64,000 nt of DNA from Roseicella sp. DB1501 (lineage in GTDB: Bacteria; Pseudomonadota; Alphaproteobacteria; Acetobacterales; Acetobacteraceae): the NCBI RefSeq assembly GCF_013112485.1, contig NZ_JABFHG010000016.1, positions 1-64,000 of the forward strand. Reading direction: 5' to 3'. Shown piece after piece: positions 34,213 through 42,900 of the stretch (positions are counted from its first letter, which is position 1; each line of letters begins with the position of its first letter). The notes below the pieces were generated by a model, which was given only the letters and a program-made list of their open reading frames with translations, ran no database searches and was not told the origin of the DNA. A program made the position numbers and the translations under genes.

Positions 34213-34417
34213 GAGAAAGCCAACAGCTTTCTCGGAGGAGGCGAGGCACGCGCCGGGGAGCGGGGGAGCGCGTCACGGTCAGCGCCGGGGGAGGGGGCTC
34301 ACCCAACCTGCACGGAACGCCAGTGGAGGAAGGTTGGGGACACCGCCGGCGCTGCCTGCGCAGCAGGTCGCCTTGACGCGCGATGGGCCGCAGGCCCTGC
34401 TAGGCCGCGTCTGCGGC
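34213..34417. promoter_or_regulatory. Four-hairpin leader, copy C
   Basis: GAGAAAGC-CAACA-GCTTTCTC (34213-34233), CCTGC-GCA-GCAGG (34355-34367), GGGCC-GCA-GGCCC (34385-34397), GCCGC-GTCT-GCGGC (34404-34417). It lies upstream of ardC. Order and spacing of the last three hairpins match copies A and B, while stems one and three differ with compensation. Confidence 0.65.
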
Positions 34418-34435
34418 CCCAAAATGGAACAGCGG

Positions 34436-35254
34436 TCAGTGCCGCCATACCTTGATCGCTGAAACCACTAGAATGGCGGCGAGCAGCGGCAGCAGCACGG
34501 GCGTCGGCGCCATCCCAAGCAGTTGACCGCCGATGAAGCTGCCGAGCACCGAGCCGGCAGCCATCACCAGCACGAAGCGGCGATTCTGGCCGAGCACGGC
34601 AAAGCTGCGGTCCCGGCTGTAGCGGGTAAAGCCGACGATCATGGTGGGCAGGCTCACCGCCAGGGACAGGCTGCCAGCCAGCTTGATATCGGCGCCAAAC
34701 AGCAGCACGAGCGTTGGAATCAGCAGTTCGCCGCCGGCCACCCCAAGCAGCGATGCGACGATGCCGATGCCGAATCCCGCCATGACGCCGGCCACGGCCT
34801 GGACCGGACCGGTCAGCATGGCGCCCGATCCGCTCGCGCCGTGGCCGAGCAGGAGAACGATGGCAATCAGCCCGAGCATGATGGCGATGACGCGGTAGAG
34901 CGTATGCGATGTCAGCCGGGTGGCCCAGCCGGCGCCGAACCAGGCGCCAAGCAGGCTGCCGGCCAGCAGGTTGACGATAATCGGCCAGTGCGCGGCGACC
35001 TCGCTGAACGGCACAGTGTTGGCGCGAAAGGGCAGCGCCGAGGCGACCACGACCAGGCTCATCGCCTTGTTGAGGATGACCGCTTCGAGCGCCGCGAACT
35101 GAAACAAGCCGATCAGCAGCGGCAGGCGAAACTCGGCACCGCCCAGCCCGATTAGCCCGCCCAGGACGCCAATGACGGCCCCGCCGGCAAAGGCCGCAGG
35201 CATGCGACGCGCCCGAGTGGACGGAACGGATGGGGCGAGCATGGTGGCATCCAT
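34436..35254 (-). CDS. TauE/SafE-family membrane exporter
   Basis: A 272-residue protein with about eight hydrophobic helices and the duplicated TauE/SafE pattern: GGAVIGVLGGLIGLGGAEFRLPLL in the first half and GIGIVASLLGVAGGELLIPTLVLLFG in the second. The family exports sulfite, sulfoacetate and other anions. ATG 35254 lies inside the operator palindrome; the in-frame ATG at 35242 leaves the operator upstream and may be the true start. The divergent or upstream ModE-like regulator suggests control by an oxyanion such as molybdate, tungstate or sulfate. The substrate is not determined by sequence. Confidence 0.87.
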   Translation of the reverse strand: MDATMLAPSVPSTRARRMPAAFAGGAVIGVLGGLIGLGGAEFRLPLLIGLFQFAALEAVILNKAMSLVVVASALPFRANTVPFSEVAAHWPIIVNLLAGSLLGAWFGAGWATRLTSHTLYRVIAIMLGLIAIVLLLGHGASGSGAMLTGPVQAVAGVMAGFGIGIVASLLGVAGGELLIPTLVLLFGADIKLAGSLSLAVSLPTMIVGFTRYSRDRSFAVLGQNRRFVLVMAAGSVLGSFIGGQLLGMAPTPVLLPLLAAILVVSAIKVWRH

Positions 35255-35285
35255 CGATATAGCGTGATGACTATATCGATGGATG
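35248..35285. promoter_or_regulatory. Perfect 15-bp inverted repeat, candidate ModE-type operator
   Basis: Arms CATCCATCGATATAG and CTATATCGATGGATG with an 8-base spacer. The TATA-containing ATCGATATAG-N8-CTATATCGAT resembles the ModE consensus. It lies between the ModE-like gene and the TauE/SafE gene, both on the minus strand. Confidence 0.7.
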
Positions 35286-35291
35286 CCGGAA

Positions 35292-35654
35292 CTACACCAG
35301 AGGCGGTTGCGGCTGCGCCAGTGCGGCCAGTTCCTGCAGCTCGCTTTCGACGGCCCTGGCTGCCTTATCTTGAAGGCGGTGGTATAGCCCGAGCACGGTG
35401 CGGCCAGTTTCGGTCAGCTGTGCGCCGCCGCCCGTCCGCCCGCCTTTGGTCGATACCACCAGCGGCGCGCGGAAATACCCGTTCAGGGTGTCAATGAGAT
35501 ACCAGGCGCGCTTGTAGCTCATCCCCATGCGGCGGCCGGCTGCCGCGATGGAGCCGGTTTCCGCAATCCCCGCCAGCAGTTCGGCTTTGCCGGTACCGAG
35601 CAAGGTATCCGGGCCGAGCACGACACGCAGGGTGACAAATGGAATATCAGGCAC
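35292..35654 (-). CDS. Stand-alone ModE-like winged-helix regulator
   Basis: A 120-residue protein equal to the N-terminal DNA-binding domain of ModE: LLGTGKAELLAGIAETGSIAAAGRRMGMSYKRAWYLIDTLN (helix-turn-helix), followed by the wing with VVSTKGGRTGGGAQLTETGRTVLGLYHRL. The C-terminal molybdate-binding (TOBE) domain is absent, so it either does not sense molybdate itself or senses through another means. It precedes the TauE/SafE gene on the same strand with a perfect palindrome between them. Confidence 0.88.
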   Translation of the reverse strand: MPDIPFVTLRVVLGPDTLLGTGKAELLAGIAETGSIAAAGRRMGMSYKRAWYLIDTLNGYFRAPLVVSTKGGRTGGGAQLTETGRTVLGLYHRLQDKAARAVESELQELAALAQPQPPLV

Positions 35655-36046
35655 GGGTCAGCCTTCCTGGCCACCTTGGCCGGTGGCTTCCGTTGCAGCA
35701 CTTGCCTGGCGTCGGGCACCGCTACTTCATGATGGACGGTTTCGTTGTTTGATGAAGAGATAAGCGCTTGCGGACGCGCGCTGAAGCTGACTAGTGCGAC
35801 GAAACCGTCGGCAGTCGAGACCGCTCAAGGTCGAAAACGCTTTTGATAGTAGCGCTTAGCGCCTTTTAGTTTATAGTAGTATAGAACAGCCAACCCATGA
35901 TTGATCCTGTGTCCCTCTTCTTTCCCCATGTCCGTACGTGGTTCGCTGCCGATATGGCGACGAAGCGGATGGTGGCATCTGGGGTAAGGACTGGCGCGCA
36001 ACGGCGAATGCTTTCAGTCAGGACCGTGCAGGCCTATGATCGGGCC
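35655..36046. promoter_or_regulatory. Control region upstream of the copper operon
   Basis: No gene is supported. An 11-bp inverted pair GACGGTTTCGT (35736-35746) and ACGAAACCGTC (35800-35810) brackets 53 bases. An AT-rich part at 35850-35885 (TTTATAGTAGTATAG) is the likely promoter of the plus-strand efflux operon. The open frame that starts at 35897 runs into the signal-peptide protein below but its first 50 codons look non-coding. Confidence 0.45.
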
Positions 36047-36418
36047 ATGCTTCGTCGCTTCTCCCGGCAGTTCGTCTTCCTGGCCACGCTCGTCGCGTTC
36101 CTCTGCGCCGGCGTCACCCAGGCGATGCCGTCGGCCACGATGCTGGCGCCGCCGGAGGCGGCGATGACCATGCCGATGGTCATGGAGACGACGGATGACG
36201 GCACGGCCATGCCCTGCAAGGACTTGGCGCCCTGCCAGGACCGGATGCCGGGCTGCATGCTGGATCTTGGCTGCGTCTTCATGATCGGTCTGCCGATGCC
36301 TGATCCGTCGGCGGTCACGCGGCTTGACTGGTCGGCGATCTATTACTGGATGTCGGACGTCGACCCGGCCGGGCTAACCCGGAAACCCGCCCTCGATCCC
36401 CCTATCTCACGCGTCTGA
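36047..36418 (+). CDS. Small secreted Met/Cys-rich protein, CopL-like
   Basis: From ATG 36047 a 123-residue product has a signal peptide (MLRRFSRQFVFLATLVAFLCAG) and a Met/Cys-rich middle (MTMPMVMETTDDGTAMPCKD, then CQDRMPGCMLDLGC). Met and Cys clusters suit copper or silver binding in the periplasm. It lies upstream of the CusCBA-type operon and may act as a metal chaperone or a CopL-like regulator. The upstream in-frame ATG 36008 is an alternative start. No strong ribosome site distinguishes them. Confidence 0.65.
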   Translation: MLRRFSRQFVFLATLVAFLCAGVTQAMPSATMLAPPEAAMTMPMVMETTDDGTAMPCKDLAPCQDRMPGCMLDLGCVFMIGLPMPDPSAVTRLDWSAIYYWMSDVDPAGLTRKPALDPPISRV

Positions 36419-36620
36419 ACGGCCGGGCAGTGCGCAAGCACCGCCCCGGTTCGCCTCTGCTCGCTCGCCGATGTCTGGTCATCTGACGCCCTTGGCGTCG
36501 CGTGATCGCCGGACCTAGCGCGATCGGAGTTCCTCGCGGAGCCGGCTTCATCGCCGTTTCGTATCAGACGAACCTGTCGCTTGCGTCGTGACGCAGGCGC
36601 TCCACCAGTGAGATAGTAGT

Positions 36621-37031
36621 ATGATTTTCCATCGTTTTCGCGCGGCCGTGCTGGGCACGGTCGCAGTGCTTGCGGCCGCCTTCCTGAGCACGGCGGCCAT
36701 GGCGGCCGCTCGTGATTACCGGATCGAACTCGTCAGCGCCCAGGCGGCCGGCGCAGGCAAGACGGACGTCACCGTCCGCCTGATCCATCTGCCGGACAGC
36801 AAGCCGGTGCCCGATGCCGTCATTTTCCAGACCCGGGCCGACATGGCGCCGTCCGGCATGCCAACCATGACCGGTAAGGTCTCGCCGGCGGCCGCCCAGC
36901 CGCAGCCGGGCACTTACCGGCTGCAGGTCGAGACCGGCATGGCCGGGGGCTGGGCGCTGAGCTTATCGGCCAAGATTCAGGGCGAGACCGAGACGGTACG
37001 CAGCACGATCGCCTTCAACGCGGCGCAATGA
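36621..37031 (+). CDS. Periplasmic FixH/YtkA-like protein
   Basis: A 136-residue protein with a signal peptide ending at about residue 28 (STAAMAAA) and a single immunoglobulin-like beta domain with RIELVSAQAA...TDVTVRLIHLPDSKPVPDAVIF and GTYRLQVETGMAGGWALSLSAKI. Such FixH/YtkA-like domains are common in metal-efflux operons, where they may bind metal or aid folding of the periplasmic complex. It is followed directly by the outer-membrane factor. Confidence 0.75.
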   Translation: MIFHRFRAAVLGTVAVLAAAFLSTAAMAAARDYRIELVSAQAAGAGKTDVTVRLIHLPDSKPVPDAVIFQTRADMAPSGMPTMTGKVSPAAAQPQPGTYRLQVETGMAGGWALSLSAKIQGETETVRSTIAFNAAQ

Positions 37032-37032
37032 G

Positions 37033-38355
37033 ATGGTGTACCCATCTTCGGGGGCCGCGGCGCCCCTGCGGCCCGCCGGGCGACGTCCCGGCGCGGCCAT
37101 GGCGCTCGGCCTGACGCTGCTGCTGCTGGCCGGAACCGGCCAGGCGCAGACCCGGACCACCCAACGCGCGCCGGGGGCCTCGCTCCCTGGGGCGACGCTG
37201 GACAGCGTGCTCGCCCTCGCGCGCCAGCTCAGCCCCGAGCTGGCCGCCCGCGGCATGGAGACCGCCGCCGCGCAGGCGCGCGTCGCCATCGCCGGCTCGC
37301 TGCCGGATCCGACTATCCAAGTGATGTCGGACGATATCGACCGCACGTCGGGGCCGCGGCCGAACAAGATGATCTACAGCTTCCAGCAGGAAATCCCGCT
37401 ATGGGGGCGGCGCGACCTGCGGCGCCAGGTCGCCCGCGCCGAGGTCGGCCAGATGACGGCCCAGGCCCAGGCAGCGGAAGCCGAGGTGATCGAGCGCGTG
37501 AAGGTCGCCTTTGCCCGCTACTATACGTCCTACGAAGCGGTGCACCGGACCGAGGATCTGCACCGGGCGATTCACGGCATCGCGCAGGTCGCCCGCGAGC
37601 GCTATGCCCAGGGCCGCGGCGAGCAGCAGGAGGTGTTCCGCGCCGAGGTCGAGACCACGCGTGTCGCTACCGAGATCGTCCGCCTGGAGACGGCGCTGAG
37701 AAGCGCGCAGGGCCAGCTGAACGCCTTGCTGGTCCGCCCGACCACGGCGCCGCTCTCCGCTCCGGAGCGGCTGCGGCCCCTGCCGGAGGTCCGTGCGCTG
37801 GACGCGGTTCGGCTCGCCGAGCGCGCCGGGGCCGCCAATCCCGCGCTGGCCGCCGACGCTGCCGCGGTCAGCGGGGCGGACACCAACCGGCGGCTGACTG
37901 ACCGGAACTGGTACCCGGATATCACCATCGGCGGGGCGGCGGTCGACCGCTCGGGCTTCGGGCCTGGCGGCTACCAGGCCTGGGTAGCGATGAAAGTCCC
38001 GCTGCAATGGGGCCTGCGTGAGGCGCAGACGCGCGAGGCCGGCGCCCAGGCGGGCGCGGCGCGCGCCCGGCGGGATGCCCGCGAGCTGCAGATCCGCAGC
38101 GACCTGGCGGAGGCGGTGGCCGGTTTCGAGGGCAGCCGCCGGACGGCGGACCTGATCCGCCGCCAACTTCTGCCGCAGGCTCAGGCGCTGGTGCGCTCCG
38201 GAGCCGCCGGCTACGGCGTCGGCCGGGTGGATCTGGCCGCGGTGCTGCGGGCCCAGCACGATCTGGCCGATTTTCGGCTGCAGCTTCTGTCGGCCGAGTT
38301 CGACGGGCAGCGGCAGCTGGCCGCGATCGAGCGCCTGGTCGGGGGCAACCTGTGA
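37033..38355 (+). CDS. cusC: TolC-family outer-membrane efflux protein (CusC/CzcC type)
   Basis: A 440-residue outer-membrane factor. After a signal region (hydrophobic core MALGLTLLLLAGTGQAQ at residues 23-39) come the two OEP repeats with long amphipathic helices (LARQLSPELAARGMETAAAQARVAIAGSLPDP; LAERAGAANPALAADAAAVSG) and the conserved QEIPLWGRRDLR segment. It forms the exit duct for the RND pump encoded next. Its stop overlaps the adaptor start as GTGA. Confidence 0.9.
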   Translation: MVYPSSGAAAPLRPAGRRPGAAMALGLTLLLLAGTGQAQTRTTQRAPGASLPGATLDSVLALARQLSPELAARGMETAAAQARVAIAGSLPDPTIQVMSDDIDRTSGPRPNKMIYSFQQEIPLWGRRDLRRQVARAEVGQMTAQAQAAEAEVIERVKVAFARYYTSYEAVHRTEDLHRAIHGIAQVARERYAQGRGEQQEVFRAEVETTRVATEIVRLETALRSAQGQLNALLVRPTTAPLSAPERLRPLPEVRALDAVRLAERAGAANPALAADAAAVSGADTNRRLTDRNWYPDITIGGAAVDRSGFGPGGYQAWVAMKVPLQWGLREAQTREAGAQAGAARARRDARELQIRSDLAEAVAGFEGSRRTADLIRRQLLPQAQALVRSGAAGYGVGRVDLAAVLRAQHDLADFRLQLLSAEFDGQRQLAAIERLVGGNL

Positions 38356-39950
38356 ACCGCCGCCTGTGGGCCGGCGGCGTTGCACTGGCCGTGGTCCTGG
38401 CAGCAGGGGGTGTCTGGCTGGCGCCGCGCTCGCCGGTGGCGAGCAGGGCGGCCCTGGCGCAGCCGGCTCCGGCGCGGCCGGCGGAGGCACGGACGCCGCT
38501 CTATTATCGCAATCCGGCGGATGCCGCCGACTTCTCGCCGACCCCGAAGCGAGACGCCCAGGGTCGTGACTATCTGCCGGTCTATGAGGAAGAGACGCCG
38601 GCCCCCGTGGCGACCGACGCGGAGCGCACGCCGCTCTACTACCAGGACCCGTCGGGCCGGCCCGCCTACTCGGCGGTTCCGAGGAAAACCGCCGACGGCC
38701 GCGATTTCGTAGCGGTGTACGAGGACCCGAGTGCACCGCCGGCGGCCGCGACGGCCGCGGCACCCACGCCGGCGCCGGGCGGCGGCCCCGGCCGACTTCT
38801 CTATTACCGCAACCCGATGGGCCTGCCCGACACCTCGCCGGTGCCAAAGAAAGACTCCATGGGGATGGACTACATTGCCGTTTACGAGGAGGAAGCGAAC
38901 CAGCCAGCCGGCACGGTCACCGTCAGTCCGCAGCGGGTGCAGATGCTCGGTGTGCGTACCGAGGCGGCCGTCGAGCGGGCTCTGACCCGGTCGGTGCGGG
39001 CGGTGGGCACCATAGCGGTCGATGAGCGCCGCCTGGTCGTGGTGGCACCGCGCTTCGAGGGCTGGATTCAGCGGCTGCTGGTCAATGAAACCGGCCAGCC
39101 GGTACGCCGGGGACAGCCGCTGTTCGAGGTCTATAGCCCCGAGCTGGCGGCGGCCGAGCAGGAATATGTCATCGCCCGCGAGGCGGGGCGCGCCATGGCC
39201 GATGCCGACCGCGCGGTGCGCAGCAGTACGGCCGGCATTGCCGACGCCGCCTTGGCGCGGCTGCGCAACTTCGACCTGCCGGAGGGTGAGGTTACACGGC
39301 TGCGGCGCTCCGGCACGGTCAGCCGCACGCTGACGCTGAGCGCGCCGATCGACGGTGTGGTGCTGGAGAAAAATGCGGTGCAGGGCATGCGCTTTGCACC
39401 GGGGGACACCCTCTACCGATTGGCCGATCTATCGACGGTCTGGCTGCTGGCCGAGGTGTTCGAGCAGGATCTCGGCCTGATCCGGCCGGGGCAGGAGGCC
39501 ACCATCGGCCTGACCGCCTATCCGGAGCGGTCGTTCGATGGGAAGGTGACCTTCCTCTATCCGACCGTGAATGCCACGACCCGCACCGCGCGGGTGCGCA
39601 TCGAGATCCCCAACCCCGACCAGCTGCTCAAACCCGACATGTACGCCACCGTCGAGATCGCGGCGGCGGTGGGCACCGCGCCGATGGTCGTCGTGCCGGA
39701 TTCCTCGGTGCTCGATACCGGGACGCGGCAGACCGTGCTCGTGGAGCGCGCGGCAGGGCGGTACGAGCCGAGGGCAGTGTCCGTCGGGCGGCGGGCGGAC
39801 GGCTATGTCGAGATCCGCCGCGGCGTGGCCGCGGGGGAAAAGGTGGTGGTGGGCGCCAACTTCCTGATCGACGCGGAAAGCAACCTGCGGGCCGCGCTGC
39901 AAGCCTTTGCGCCGCCGCCTGCCGCACCCGGCCAGGAGGCACCGCGATGA
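38352..39950 (+). CDS. cusB: RND periplasmic adaptor, CusB type, with three heavy-metal-binding repeats
   Basis: A 532-residue membrane-fusion protein. An N-terminal membrane anchor is followed by three tandem copies of the short heavy-metal-binding module: TPLYYRNPADAADFSPTPKR, TPLYYQDPSGRPAYSAVPRK and LLYYRNPMGLPDTSPVPKKD, each ending in DY/DF-x-AVYE-like. Then come the barrel-sandwich/lipoyl and hairpin parts (VVVAPRFEGWIQRLLVNETGQPVRRGQPLF; SRTLTLSAPIDGVVLEKNAVQGM) and the beta-barrel end. One such module is usual; three is notable. The GTG start overlaps cusC and the end overlaps cusA. Confidence 0.9.
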   Translation: MNRRLWAGGVALAVVLAAGGVWLAPRSPVASRAALAQPAPARPAEARTPLYYRNPADAADFSPTPKRDAQGRDYLPVYEEETPAPVATDAERTPLYYQDPSGRPAYSAVPRKTADGRDFVAVYEDPSAPPAAATAAAPTPAPGGGPGRLLYYRNPMGLPDTSPVPKKDSMGMDYIAVYEEEANQPAGTVTVSPQRVQMLGVRTEAAVERALTRSVRAVGTIAVDERRLVVVAPRFEGWIQRLLVNETGQPVRRGQPLFEVYSPELAAAEQEYVIAREAGRAMADADRAVRSSTAGIADAALARLRNFDLPEGEVTRLRRSGTVSRTLTLSAPIDGVVLEKNAVQGMRFAPGDTLYRLADLSTVWLLAEVFEQDLGLIRPGQEATIGLTAYPERSFDGKVTFLYPTVNATTRTARVRIEIPNPDQLLKPDMYATVEIAAAVGTAPMVVVPDSSVLDTGTRQTVLVERAAGRYEPRAVSVGRRADGYVEIRRGVAAGEKVVVGANFLIDAESNLRAALQAFAPPPAAPGQEAPR

Positions 39951-42900
39951 TCGCGCGCATCATACGCTGGTCGGTGGCCAACCCCTTCCTCGTGCTGCTG
40001 GTCACGCTGTTCGTGGTCGGCACCGGCGTCTGGGCGGTGCGCAACACGCCACTCGATGCGATTCCCGATCTCTCGGATACTCAGGTCATCGTCTATACTG
40101 ATTATCCAGGCCAGGCGCCGCAGGTGGTCGAGGACCAGGTCACCTATCCACTGACCACGGCGCTACTCACGGTGCCACGCTCGAAAACGGTTCGTGGCTT
40201 CTCGTTTTTCGGCGCCTCCTTCGTCTATGTGGTATTCGAGGACGGCACCGACCTCTACTGGGCGCGCTCGCGCGTGCTGGAATATCTAAGCCAGGCGGCG
40301 CGGCGCCTGCCGACCGGCGTCACACCGTCGCTCGGCCCCGATGCCACCGGCGTCGGTTGGGTGTACCAGTACGTCGTCACCGGGGCGCAGCGGACCCTGG
40401 CCGAGCTGCGCTCGGTCCAGGACTGGTTCCTGCGCTATCAGCTGGCCCGCGCCGACGGCGTGGCCGAGGTGGCGAGCGTCGGCGGCTTCGTCCAGCAATA
40501 TCAGGTAGTGGTCGATCCGCAGCGGCTGCAGGCCTACCGCATTCCGCTGTCGCGGGTGACGGAGGCCATTCGCGCCAGCAACCGCGACGTTGGCGGCCGC
40601 TCGGTCGAAATGTCGGAAACCGAGTATCTGGTCCGCGGCCGCGGCTATCTGCGAGGCATCCCGGATATCGAGCAGATCGTGCTGATGATGCAGGGCGGCA
40701 CGCCCGTGCTGCTGCGCGACGTGGCCCGGGTCGAGCTTGGCCCGGAAGAGCGGCGCGGCATCGCCGAGCTGAACGGCGAGGGCGAGGTGGTCAGCGGCAT
40801 CGTGCTGCAGCGGCAGGGCCAGAACGCCCTCACCGTGATCGATAGCGTGAAGAAGACTTTGGCCGATATTGCCGGCAGCCTGCCGGAAGGCGTGACCGTC
40901 ACGGGGGTCTATGACCGCTCCACCCTGATTGGGCGCGCCATCGACACCCTGAAGCATACGCTATTGGAAGAAAGCATCATCGTCGCGCTGGTCTGCGTCG
41001 TATTCCTGCTGCATGTCCGCAGCGCGCTGGTGGCCATCATCATGCTGCCGGTCGGCGTGCTGATCGCCATGGCGCTGCTGCACCTGCTGGGATTGAGCTC
41101 GAACATCATGAGCCTGGGCGGCATCGCCATCGCCCTTGGTGCCATGGTCGACGCGGCCATTGTGATGATCGAGAACGCGCATAAGCGCCTCGAGCAGGCC
41201 GCACCCGGCGCGTCACGCGTGCAGGTGCTGACCGAGGCGGCGGTCGAGGTGGGCCCGGCGCTGTTTTTCAGCCTGGCGGTGATCACCGTTTCCTTCTTAC
41301 CGGTCTTCACCCTGGAGGACCAGGAAGGACGGATGTTCCGCCCGCTGGCCTTCACCAAGACCTTCGCCATGGCCGGCGGCGCCTTGCTGTCGGTGACGCT
41401 GGTGCCGGTGCTCATGGTGCTGTTCATCCGCGGCCGCATTATGCCGGAGCGCAAGAACCCGGTGAACCGGCTGCTGATCTGGCTCTACCGGCCGGTGATT
41501 GCCCTGGTCCTGCGGGCGCGGACCCTGACCATCCTGCTGGCCGTGCTGGCGGTCGGCGCCACCGCCTGGCCCTGGTCGCAGCTCGGCAGCGAGTTCATGC
41601 CGACGCTGAACGAGGGGACGCTGATGTATATGCCGGTCAGCCTGCCCGGGTTGTCCGTCACCAAGGCGGCCGAGCTGCTGCAGACGCAAAACCGCATCAT
41701 CCGCGGCTTCCCGGAGGTGGAAAGCGTCTATGGCAAGGCCGGGCGCGCCGCGACGGCGACGGATCCAGCGCCGACCGAGATGTTCGAGACAATCATCAAT
41801 CTGAAGCCGGAGGCGGAGTGGCGACCCGGGGTTACGGTAGACTCGCTGACGGCCGAGATGGATGCAGCCCTGCGAATGCCGGGCGTTTCCAATGCCTGGA
41901 CCATGCCGATCAAGGCCCGCATCGACATGCTCTCGACCGGCATTCGCACGCCGGTCGGCGTCAAGGTGTATGGCCCGGATCTGGGCGGGATCGATCAGCT
42001 ATCCCGCCAAGTCGAGGCGGCCATCCGCTCGGTGCCCGGCACCACCAGCGCCTTCGCCGAGCGGGTAGAGGGCGGCTTTTACCTGGAAATTGAGCCTGAC
42101 CGGGCGGCGCTCGCCCGCTACGGCCTGACGGTGGGCGATTTGCAGGAGACAATTGCGACGGCGCTCGGCGGCGAGCCGGTCACCACCACGGTCGAGGGCC
42201 GTGCCCGCTATACGGTGAACGTCCGCTACCCGCGCGGCCTGCGCACCGACCCGCAGAGCATCGCCGGCCAGGTGCTGGTGCAGGCGCCAAGCGGCGCGGC
42301 CATTCCGCTCGGCCAGCTCGCCAGCGTGCAGCTGCGGCGCGGTCCGCCGACCATCCGCACCGAGAACGCCCAGCTGGTGAACTATGTCTATGTCGACATG
42401 CATGGGCGCGATGTCGGCGGCTATGTCGCCGATGCACAGCACGCCGTCGCGGCACAGGTGCCGATGCCGGCCGGTTTCCATATCGAATGGAGCGGGCAGT
42501 TTGAGTACATGCAGCGCGCTAAGGCGAAGCTCATGGTGGTGGTACCGGTGACGCTGCTGCTGATTTTTGTGCTGCTCTATATGAATTTCGGACGCCTCAC
42601 CGAGACGCTGATCGTCATGCTTTCGGTACCCTTCGCGCTCGTCGGCGGTGTATGGCTGATGTACCTGATGCATTTCAACCTGAGCGTCGCCGTGGCGGTC
42701 GGTTTCATCGCCCTGGCCGGGGTCGCCGCGGAAACCGGCGTCATCATGCTGATCTATCTGGATCACGCATTGGCCGAAATTCGCGAGCGTTGCCGTCTCG
42801 AAGCGCGAGTGCTTACCCAGGCCGATCTGCGCCTCGCCATCATGGAGGGCGCTGTCGAACGGGTGCGGCCGAAGATGATGACGGTCACGGCCATCATGGC

